Of a stretch of 21,339 bases of DNA, positions 10,525 through 19,528 are shown piece after piece (the first letter of the stretch is position 1; every line of letters starts with the position of its first letter). Where the stretch lies: assembly GCA_003339415.1 (NCBI GenBank), contig PDHQ01000470.1, positions 1 to 21,339 of the forward strand, in the 5' to 3' direction. The stretch is from Ophiocordyceps camponoti-saundersi (nom. inval.) (lineage: Eukaryota; Ascomycota; Sordariomycetes; Hypocreales; Ophiocordycipitaceae). The translations under genes and the position numbers were made by a program. Below the pieces are notes generated by a model. That model made no database searches. It was not told where the DNA came from and worked only from the letters and a program-made list of their open reading frames with translations.

Positions 10525-10908
10525 ATATTATATTAGCTAATAGCTTCTAGGTATAGGTACCTCGGTATAAGGCCGGCCTACCTAAAACTAGGGGGGAAAT
10601 GCAGGACTAAAAGTACTAGGACTAGGGGTCGATATATAAAGGGGAATCGTCTAACCTTTTAAAAGTATACGGTCTAACCTTTACGGTAAACTATGCCTCT
10701 ATATATCGTACGCCCCCGTACTCACTTCCCTACCCCTAATATACCCCCTCCGGGGCTAAGAAAAATAAGCCCGGAAAGGAAAAAACTATTAGTGCTAAAA
10801 AAGAAGTAGAAAAGCCTCGGAAAAAATACACTAAAGCTTAAGAATAGAGGAAGGAAAAAATAGCCGTAGAAGTGTAAAAATCGAATATTTCGAAAGAGGG
10901 TACGTACT

Positions 10909-10924
10909 AATAGTACGTACTATT
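10909..10924. repeat. Perfect 16-base palindrome AATAGTACGTACTATT
   Basis: Self-complementary sequence inside copy D, positioned like the 24-base palindrome at 8368-8391 in copy B. A second dyad (10935-10950) follows immediately. Confidence 0.7.
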
Positions 10925-10934
10925 AGCTAGTAAT

Positions 10935-10950
10935 CTAATAACCTTATTAG
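10935..10950. repeat. Inverted repeat CTAATAA / TTATTAG
   Basis: Seven-base perfect arms with a two-base centre. It is the counterpart of the palindrome at 8345-8360. The outer flanks TAAT and ATTA extend the dyad with a small offset. Confidence 0.65.
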
Positions 10951-12000
10951 TTAGATTATCGATAATAGGTGCGGTAATCTCGAAAGCTAATTAGTCGGCC
11001 GAGGACGCACGTGAGAAGGTACCGAAGTATATATAAAGTAGGCGTTCTAGGGAGCGTTATAGATAGTCTTTAGCGTAGATAATAAACTATAGAAAAATAT
11101 AGGAAAAGCGTCTAAAAGGAAAGTATTATAATTTTAAAAAATAGAAAGGAAATAATAATATTATAAATTAGTAGACCGGGGCCCGCTTATAAATAGAAAC
11201 GAAAAATTCAGCGCGCGTAGGAAAATTCTACTATCTTTAACTTTATCTGCCCCGTTATTTTAAACCTAAAAAATTATTTTTCTTTTAGCCTTTACCGTAT
11301 AGTTCGTTATTCCTATATTCCGAGGAAATATTATAATAAAGGTATACTATCTCGAGCTAGGTAACAACGTTATTAAGTTCCTAAAATCGCTATTCGGCGC
11401 TATTACCGTTTATAAGAGAAACGATCGAAAGATATTTTATACTCTTAGAATAAGAGACCCTAAGTTATCTAGGAGACTTTAGTATCTTACTACTAACGTA
11501 AGTAAACTTAGTAAAGTAAGAAAGGAATAGGAATAACTATTATTAGGACACGGAAGCGCGCGTAGCGGCTATACCGCCGCTTAGGAACCCGATTATCTCG
11601 ATCGCGTATAATCCCGCTTATACTACTTATTAGCGTTAGATTATATTACTCTTACGCTTCCCTAATTAGCTATATAGAATTCTTATAATAAGCTAAGGCG
11701 AGATTATTTATTCTTATACTAAATATAAAAACTTAACTTTTCCGCTCGCTATATACTACTATATTAAGGTCCCGGGCGTTTTCGGCGGTTATTATACTAA
11801 CTATATTATTATAGAGCGCCCCTATAATTACCCGACTAATTTATTATTAGGAGGCTCGAGTTCTAATAGTACTATTACGAATTTATAAGCGGTTTTATAT
11901 TATACTAGCCTTAACCTAGCTTATTAGGTTAGTAGCCTTAGTATATTCCCTCGTATATAGATAGTATAAGGGCATAGGGAGATAAGAAAAAGGGGAAAGG

Positions 12001-12151
12001 AAAGGGGAAATAATCGCATATATCCTTAATATTATAGTAATTTACTATAGTTTCCTTAAAGCAAAAAGCATAATATAAAGAAACGTAGCAAAAAATATAG
12101 GAAAGAAAGAGTCTATAATAAAGGAAAGAAATAGAAGAAAAGAGAAGGAAG
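12001..12151. other. Purine-rich strip between copy D and the copia relic
   Basis: The plus strand is rich in A and G (AAAGAAAG, GGAAAGAAATAGAAGAAAAG). It lies just beyond the C-terminus of the minus-strand copia relic. A polypurine tract for that element would be purine-rich on the minus strand, so this is not its primer. Confidence 0.3.
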
Positions 12152-12842
12152 TTAGTAAGGTAAAGGTAAAACCCTAATACGCTCGCGGAAAAGAAGCAAA
12201 GCCTCAGCAGGCAAGGCTTTTATAAAGCCATCCGTAAGGTTATCTACGGAGGCGATCTAGCGGATTTCGATACGTTTGTCCTATACCTCTTATCGTAACT
12301 AGTAATTATAAATATCGACATATCGGAGGTTTGTTTAAAGTTTTCGCGGGAGGTTTAGTTAGGAGTGTAATCGTATACTAATTATTATAGTAAAGTGTCG
12401 AGATACCCGTTATTTAGATACCGAGTTCTTTAATTAAGCGGGATAGGGCCTATTATTCCTTAGCGTCCTTAGAAAAGGCTAGGAGTTCCCTTTCCGTAAA
12501 GGAGGTTATAACGGTCGTTTGCTTTATAGCCTTCTAATTAAAAGTACCACTATCCTAAAGTTAGAAACAGTAACCCTAAGATAATTTGCAAGTATCCGGA
12601 TAATTAGCGTAGGAAGAATCTAACAAGCAGATAGCCGTATAAGTTCTAGGACCGAAGGAGAGGGCGTAGTTAGCCGTATCGAGAAGATAGGCTAGGCAAC
12701 GCTTAATTTTATAGAAATAACGCGGCCCTAAGTTTAAGCGTAACCTCGCAAGCTTGCTAACCGTATACGCGATATCTAGTCGAGTGTAAATAGCGACGTG
12801 GAGAGCACTGCCTATTATTAAAAGATAGTATTTTAACGCAGA
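12152..12842 (-). pseudogene. Ty1/copia retrotransposon polyprotein, C-terminal RNase H part
   Basis: Read on the minus strand through TAG/TAA, one frame runs without shifts. IGSALHVAIYTRLDIAYTVS and KLARLRLNLGPRYFYKIKR correspond to the conserved segment after the reverse transcriptase. AICLLDSSYANYPDTCKLS and KAIKQTTVITSFTERELLA are the RNase H core, with the TERELLA glutamate of the 'S-T-E-A-E' motif kept and the Asp of the first motif present (LLDSS). Then come YVDIYNYWLRQEV and VDNLTDGFIKALPA, the usual copia C-terminus. Gag, protease, integrase and most of the reverse transcriptase are absent. CA and TG are clearly more common here (for example CAGCAGGCAAGGC near 12206), so this relic took fewer RIP hits and is probably younger. 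No LTR could be confirmed. Confidence 0.85.
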
Positions 12843-13469
12843 ACCGCTCCCTTATAACCTATCTAATAAGGATTTCTAACTATTATAAGCCCGATATTCT
12901 ATATTAAAAAATACTAAAAGATACTATCTAGCACTCTCGTAACCTGAACGATCTCCCTCCCTCCTCTTATATATAATTATCGTCTTATTTTACTCCCTAA
13001 CCTACTAATTAATATATTTCTTCTACTAGTCTAGCTCTATAATATAGGTTATTAGACGGCCTCTTAATACTCGAGATTCGTAGCGCCCTTTTACCTAAGT
13101 ATATTCGTCCCACTCTTACCTCTCCGTACGTCTATCTATATAGCTATTTATAGCTATTCCTATCGTATATATATACGGGAAACAGAACTAAGGAATAATA
13201 AAAGTAGGAAATAGTAATACCTTTACAAGGATCTGTTATAAATAGACTACATAACTTATAAGTCTTATATAATAGGTAGAGTCTATAAGGCATTTTTAAT
13301 ATAATATTTACGATACCCTAATATATATAAGTATATACTAATATTAGTTATTTTATCTTATACGGTTTAGGTTATAGCTAAAAGATAAAGGGTAGGGATT
13401 ATAAAAAAAAACTAAATATATAATAGTATACCTATATTATCCCCTAAGTTTAATACTACCGTACCACCC
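12843..13469. other. AT-rich stretch without recognised gene
   Basis: This separates the copia relic from the DUF3723-like pseudogene. It contains TA-rich runs (13159-13172; 13320-13345) and one poly-A run (13405-13413). A TGTTATAAAT near 13234 and TTACAATA near 13545 could be remnants of LTR ends, but no partner copy exists in the window. The right end probably holds the promoter of the next gene. Confidence 0.35.
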
Positions 13470-13477
13470 TATAAAAG
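13470..13477 (+). promoter_or_regulatory. Possible TATA box (TATAAAAG)
   Basis: A consensus TATAAAAG lies 112 bases upstream of the ATG of the DUF3723-like pseudogene, a normal distance for a fungal core promoter. The same octamer precedes the second large pseudogene (16834-16841). TATA-like strings are common in RIP-converted DNA, so chance is possible. Confidence 0.4.
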
Positions 13478-13581
13478 ATATAATATCCTAAGCCACCTAT
13501 ATTCTTTCTATTAACCTTAAGCTCTTAAATATATCCTAAGAACTTACAATATTATAATAACGCTTGAGTAACTTAATTACT

Positions 13582-16203
13582 ATGTCTCGCCGCAAAGCTT
13601 CCTCCCCCGGGCACTAACCTAGCAAGCGACACCGAAATCGATAATCCGATAACTAACCGTACGAAGAAACGACCTAATCCCTCGCTACTTAAGATAAATA
13701 TTTTAACGATGCTACGAGTATATTTTAGGACGCTAAAAAATACTATATACTTATAGCTAAAATCCCTATAAGAGTTCTAAAGATAGATTAGACGATCTCG
13801 AAAAATAGAATACTCGATAAGAAGCATATTAACTAACTCTACGAAGCGTTTTATTAAGGAGCCCTACGACGAAATACGGTTAAAAACCATATTACCGTCC
13901 TTTTCTCTCTTAACGAGTCCCGGCGCTTCCTATAAAGTAAGAATATTAATACCGAACTACGTAACGTTAAAACTATTTATAATTTGCTCGATTAGCCTTT
14001 AGAAATGCCGGTTAAGGTATTATCTAGCTAGCACCGGATCGAAGCGCTAAAAAGGTATAATTAAGAGTGTAACGGAGAGGAGGCTAACCTATAGTAGCCC
14101 TGCTAGCTCTATAACAAAGGTCTAAGCCTTATACCTTATTAATCTCGTAACCCTACGCTAATAATAATATAGATTTTATACTAGGGAATATCGACTTAAT
14201 ATTACGTTTTAATCGGCAAACTTTTTTAAAAAACGATAACTATAGCGATATCTAGGTATAGGTAGTAGAGGCGGCCTCCTAAGATCCTAAAAGGTTCTAA
14301 GGCACCGCTTATAATATCGAAACCGAAATAGGACGCTGCCTCTTCCTAGAAGGCTAACTAGGCTTCCCGCTATAACGACTCGCTACTATATAGCGTAACC
14401 CTATCTGGAAAAATTATATTACCGCCTAGTGCTCTACTACCTTAGGTAGAGGTACTTTCGGGATCACTACGTAGGATTCGATAATACGCCTTAAAGTTCC
14501 CGAAGTTCGCTACCCCCCCCCCCCCCCCCCCCGCTATGCCTTATCTCTAATATTATTATTTATTATAGTTCTAGTTCGCTGCCTTTTATTACGTTACGCA
14601 TAACCTCCGACACCTCCACCCTACCGCCTACTACCGCGTAATACCTAATAACTAGCATAAACTCGCGGCCGCCCTTCGCGATAATAATCCGCCTACTAAG
14701 ATCGAGAAGCTCCTTTTCCTACCTTAAAAAGACGCTAAATCGGGTAGCCTAACCGCGGAACGTAACGGTTCCCTACTTATCTAATTTACTAACAACGAGT
14801 ACGAATATGTTTGCTATAAGCTTATAGAAAGATACGTTAAGATCCTCGACCTTACTTAGACTATAAACTTATCCTCGATAAAATATAAGGTACTCCGTTA
14901 AGTAATAAAATATATAATAAGCTAGCTAAATAATACGCTTACTATTATCTTCGACTAACGCGATAATTAGAAGCTATCCCTTTATAGAGACCTCCTCCCC
15001 GCCCTCCCGTCCTTTAGTACCGAACGCCTTAACGAAGCTAAATAGAGACCCGTTTTATTCCTACTATATTTCGATACTAAACCTATTAACGAGCGCCTAG
15101 CGATTATTCTCTAGCATAAGTTACTCGACTTTACGATCCGTAATCTTAAGGTATTAAAGTAGCTATATTAAACTAATTACCTTACGCTCCCTAAAGAGGG
15201 AATCGATACCGATAACTACGCCGCCCGATTTAGCGACTAGTTCTAGTGCGGTCTACTAGATATCGTTCGCTAATATATCGGTCCCGACTTTCGCCCTACC
15301 TAGTCGCTAGCCGTAGATACCGATGCCGGTCCCTATAATAGCGGCGGAACCGAAACGTTTAATCTCGCCTAGGACCTCTGCACCTACGCGTTAAGGCTCC
15401 CCTTTATTACCCGGGATAAACGCCTTCGTTATATCCTTAAGTTAGCCGAGTTCCCTAAAACCCTCGCCGCCCTCTTTATATAGTAACTTTCGCTATAATA
15501 ATATATTACCTACCTATTATACTAAGTTCTCGAAACCGATAGCGGTAGTAATCCTAACGCCGAAAATGTCGAAACCTAACGCCTAAACGCACCTTCGTTT
15601 ATTGCCGCTATTTAGGATTTAACCCCCCCCTTAACCTCACCACCGCCTTCGCGAAAACGGGCTCCCCTAACCATAACGTAGCTATTTAAAGTAAGCAGCT
15701 AACTACGTTCTAAGCCTCCCCCCGATAAAAATATCTCTCTCCCCTCGAGTCCTATATATTCCTATAACGATACGTACTAAGAACGAGGCACCGCTAGCGA
15801 AGATAACGGAAATATATATTATAATTCTAATAGCTTACTTCCTCCGTTACCCCTTCCTCGTACTAAAGCTAATTCCCCTAATACTACCTTTAAGGGTAAT
15901 ACCATCCCGTCCGTCCGCTATCCTTAACCTACTAATACCCCGCCGGCTACTAGCAAAATACCCTTAAAGCCGGGTTAGATAAGCTACCCTACGCGGTCTA
16001 TACAGCAAGCAAGCCCTGCTCTGCCTACTATAAGGATAAACGATTATGCCGCTAGTAGACCGTAGAATATAACGCTAAGGAATAAGTTAAACCGTTCCTC
16101 GCGGTCTGCTAGTATAATATTTTCGCAGGGGCTAAAGGTAGACGATAGAAATAGTAGGGCACGCTAACTATATTTAGAGAGATTCTTTATTAAAAAAGTA
16201 TAG
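13582..16203 (+). pseudogene. DUF3723-like protein pseudogene
   Basis: An ATG at 13582 opens MSRRKASSPG, and the frame continues with only TAG/TAA interruptions. Features matching the fungal DUF3723 family as I recall it are ILDKKHIN followed by LYEAFYQGALRR (near 13800-13860), SSQHRIEALKRY (near 14025-14060) and a WW-type site before LYNKG (near 14090-14115). Around 14170-14512 the best reading lies in another frame (GRCLFLEGQLGFPL). After the poly-C tract at 14513-14532 the original frame returns and runs to the stop at 16201-16203: KIEKLLFLP, KWRPVLFLLYFDT, YALRLPFITRDKRLRYILK, then a Ser/Pro-rich low-complexity tail from about 15600. Full length would be about 870 codons. Codon-like GC content and retained CA/TG near the start show milder RIP than in the left half of the window. 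DUF3723 has no established biochemical function; family members are frequent passengers of Starship transposons. A different DUF3723-related clade is possible. Confidence 0.68.
14513..14532 (+). repeat. Poly-C tract (20 C) inside the DUF3723-like pseudogene
   Basis: Twenty uninterrupted C within coding sequence. The protein-like frame before it (codons starting at positions divisible by 3) differs from that after it (remainder 1). It would encode poly-Pro in the ancestral gene if the length were in register. Either strand slippage or an assembly error in the homopolymer may cause the shift. Confidence 0.9.
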
Positions 16204-16833
16204 TCTATATCGCCTATTATATTTTATTAATATTATAACTTTTTTCTTATAAACCTAACTACTATCCTACACCCTCTATAATATCCTAATATAATATTAA
16301 TAATACTACCCGAGTATTAGGCTTTATATTCCCGGAAATAGTTTCTCGAAGAGATATTATAATTTACGCTCCCTACTACTATTTGAATTTATATACTTTT
16401 ATAGTAGAGTCTCTATAAACTACCTTATTAAAGCACCTAATTTCCCTATATATAATATAATACTATATACCGTCTCTTTCTACTATCTTATTATAATTAT
16501 ACCGCTAATATTATTCTTCTATTCTATCTTACCTATTCCGTACGAAAAATAAAATAATATAAGTTTTAATTATCTATATAATTACCGTATAGCCTTAGAG
16601 GAAACACGATAGAGAATATACGAGTGTGGATAATGTAAAGGATTCTTTATAAAGGGACTATAATAACGGGGCCCTAAATTTTCTTCACCCTCGTACGATA
16701 CTGCGGGTTAATAGGGCCTAGTAACGGGGCCGCTTACGATATTAAATAAATTTATAATATAAATATAATATAAGTACTAAATCTAAATACTACGTAGTAA
16801 AATAAAAAAAAACATCTAGCCTGCCGTTCTTCT
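16204..16833. other. Intergenic region with promoter-like content
   Basis: AT-rich and without protein-like reading. Near the right end is a GC-richer patch (16655-16740) carrying two direct copies of TARTAACGGGGCC, followed by AT-rich sequence and an A8 run before the TATA box at 16834. Confidence 0.45.
16661..16731. repeat. Two direct copies of TARTAACGGGGCC
   Basis: TAATAACGGGGCC at 16661-16673 and TAGTAACGGGGCC at 16719-16731 are 58 bases apart, about 100-170 bases upstream of the second large pseudogene. They differ at one base. They could be upstream regulatory sites or the ends of a short duplication. Confidence 0.45.
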
Positions 16834-16841
16834 TATAAAAG
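16834..16841 (+). promoter_or_regulatory. Possible TATA box (TATAAAAG)
   Basis: Located just before the open region that begins near 16857. If it serves that gene, the leader is short. The identical octamer lies upstream of the neighbouring DUF3723-like pseudogene. Confidence 0.4.
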
Positions 16842-16858
16842 GACTAAATAATTAACGT

Positions 16859-19491
16859 GTCTAACTCGCCCGTTAATTACTCTCTCTCCCTCTATAGGTT
16901 ATTACCCACCTACCTCCCTTATACGCCCTTAACACCTGCGGCACGCGTACTCCTCTACTCGAAGTATATATTAAAATACCCCCCACTTATAATTTTTATA
17001 ATAACTAACACTATTCCTACGACGATAACGAAGACCGGCCTTAATCTCCTACCGAGCTAGGATATATTAACGACTCGCTAGAATTTAAAGATAAATATGC
17101 CCCCCTAGATAAGGAAACTACCCTTATCTAGCGCGGGTATGCGATCGATTATACCTCTAGATCTCGTAAATTTTCCGGTAACTATTTCTATCACGTTATA
17201 CCTAATTTAGGCTAATCCGAAACTAGCCTCTTAACTTCGAAGACTTACTAATTCTCCTAATTTTAATCCCGCCGAAGCCCTCTCTCTCTTCTAAACCCGC
17301 TATACTATCGACTACGGACACTCTTAGAACGGTCGCTAGTCCCGACCCGCAAGCGTCGAAGATAATTACTATCCGACCTTTTATATAGATATAATTAGTA
17401 TTATTAGTCTTCCCCTTCGAACTATTTCGCGCTAAGGCGGATTTTTTAATAATATTACCTTTACCTTACAGCGTTAGTCCGCGCCTTACGCTTCTAAGTA
17501 TGCGATTAAACTGCTACTATTTACCCTTACTAACTATATATTCCGTATCGCTATAGCGGGCTCGCGAGAAACTTAGTTTATCGTTATATACCTTATCGAA
17601 CCTGAGATTAACGATTCCGATAAAGCAAACCCGGCCGCTAGGCCTCGAAACCTATCTAAGGTAACCTCCGCCAGCACGGTAATATATACCGACCACGCTA
17701 GCTACCTCGCGGAATATATTAAGGGCATATTTAAGACCCTAGAGCTTTACGGATCCGGTATCGAGCCTAGTTAGCGGCTTAACGAAACCCGTTCGTAAAC
17801 CTTATCCCTCGCGAAGTAGGTTATATTCTAGCAAATTTTTATAGACTCCTAGCTTATATTCGCCTATAACTATCGCGACGACGCCTTCTAGACGAAGAAC
17901 AAGCCCGCCTTTCACGCCTACGACTACGGTGCTAATACCTAGATTAATCTAGAACCCGTCCCCTCCCCCCGTGCTACCCCGGACCCTAATAGCGATAACG
18001 TTATCCCCGCCCCGTACCCCTTTTCTAACCGCCTCCTTATGCTCTCTAGCGGGCTTAACGCTAGGTATAACTTTTCCGGAATCGCTTACGTCTCCTATGC
18101 CCTCGCTACCGATATATAATATTCCCTATAAGAGCAAAGCGGGATACCCGACGCCCGCTACTCCACGCCGCCGCACCCCTCCGGCAACGTTAATACTCTT
18201 AAAGTTAGACGCTTATACTTACTAGCTAACCGTACCCTCGTCGCTTAGTATTACGGCCGCCTTACCGACTTCACCTTTTACCCGCTCGCCTTCTATCCCC
18301 GATTTAGTAATTTCTCGTCTCTAGTACTACCTCGTTTCTTACGAGATATATACTAAGATAACTATAGTAGCGACGCCGATTACGCGCGTTACCTAGACGC
18401 AGTATTATTCGGCTTTTTTTAGGGCTACTCTAATATTAAGCGTTCTATCCGTAGCCGCCTAGAAGACCTCCTAGTAGCGAAGGGTATCGGCACCGCTGCG
18501 CTTACCCTCCCGCTAGCTAAGGCGGCGAGACACGGCGCAGCTACCGATGCTAGGTATAAGAGGCTCCTCGGCGCCCTCCGCGGCCGCGCTAACCTAATAA
18601 ACCCCGAGGTATCTATGCCGTTTACGCGCGAAAAGGAGCAGATCGAGGCCTCTATTAGACTCTAGTCTTACGCCTTTCGTATAGAATAGGTCGTTATAAT
18701 ACGGACCCCGGAGCTAGCTATCGAATACTATAACTTCGGTACTGTCCTAAAGCTTATACTTAACCTAATCGACTTCTTCCTTTATAATAAATCCTCCTAT
18801 ATATCGCCCCTCTATAACTTCTAGCCCGACGTTTTCCCCGGCATTCTCTCTACTTACGGCCGGATATTCGACTTCGTAATGCGTGGTATAGATTCGCGCT
18901 TCCTTACCTCTCCTAATACCGGGCTTAACGTCGCCGACTCCGAGGCCGTAGCTATTATCGACCGCCTCGGAAACTTTTATTTCACCGGCGACTTTAAGGT
19001 ATTACCTACTAGGACCCTCGGCCTAATACTTATAATAGAAAGCTTGAAAAAGGGGGCATAGCCCTTTATTTCGCCGATAGTACTTAACTTCGAGCGGACT
19101 CCTAGTACGATAAATACTAGCTACCTCCGCTCTATTTTAGCTGATAAATAACTGCCGCTCCTATACCTTCCCGCGCTTAAGTTCTATTATAGCGTCCACG
19201 TCTCTAGCACTCGCTATAACGATATTAAGTTTAGTATCCTTAGGCGCGATCTTATTTCCTCCCCCCGGGATATTATAAACTTCGCCGTAACTATAATCCG
19301 AGATTTTTAGGTCTTATAAATAGTCGCGTTCGTCACTTTTAAGTTCCGCAACCTTTTAAAGAATCGGTTATCTAAGGCTATCGAAACCGACTAGCTTAAC
19401 GATACTAACTACACGCGGCGAAATTAGCGTATTACCGCCCTTCTCGAACAGTGGCAGTTAAGCCGAAACCCCTTTGCTATTCCGTATCTCT

Positions 19492-19528
<37 letters not shown>

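Larger units (their letters stand above)
10525..11165 (+). repeat. Right arm of large inverted repeat (flank and 5' half of copy D)
   Basis: Reverse complement of 8150-8775. The shared blocks in this orientation are AGGGGTCGATATATAAAGG, CGTCTAACCTTT, CCCCTCCGGGG, AAACTATTAGTGCTAAAAAA and ATAGAAAAATATAGGAAAAG followed by CGTCTAAAAGGAAA. The arms enclose about 1750 bases that include copy C. The differences between the arms are largely transitions of the RIP type. Confidence 0.75.
10756..12000 (+). pseudogene. Unidentified coding repeat, copy D (opposite orientation)
   Basis: This is the plus-strand member of the A-D family. After CCTCCGGGG the frame reads KKNKPGKEKTISAKKEVEKP, matching the start of copy B. 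A Lys/Arg-rich segment (SAEDAREKVPKY, then RRSRERYR) is coded near 10990-11050. The conserved domain, with IYYYIKVPGVF and GGYYTNYIII, is coded near 11745-11810. Overall identity to A-C is lower in the 3' half, so D may be an older or separate insertion. Frames are broken by TAG/TAA and indels. The end is set where protein-like reading fades, before a purine-rich stretch at 11955-12010. Function is unknown. Confidence 0.5.

Noticed and set aside
13234..13552. Solo LTR of a copia element (TGTTA...TTACAATA)
   Set aside because: No second copy, target-site duplication or primer-binding site is visible, and the ends are too short to be diagnostic in TA-rich DNA.
16857..17060. Open frame starting at a GTG with 67 codons
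   Set aside because: A neighbouring frame carries the more protein-like sequence (FKDKYAPLDKETTLIQRGYA) across the right part, so this is likely a shadow of the large pseudogene.
17971..18225. 84-codon open frame from a GTG
   Set aside because: It overlaps the main frame of the large pseudogene out of register. Its Pro/Leu/Thr-rich composition reflects reading RIP-free codons in the wrong frame.
18879..19061. 60-codon intact gene
   Set aside because: It is in the true frame of the large pseudogene and is only the longest stretch between two RIP stops, not a separate gene.
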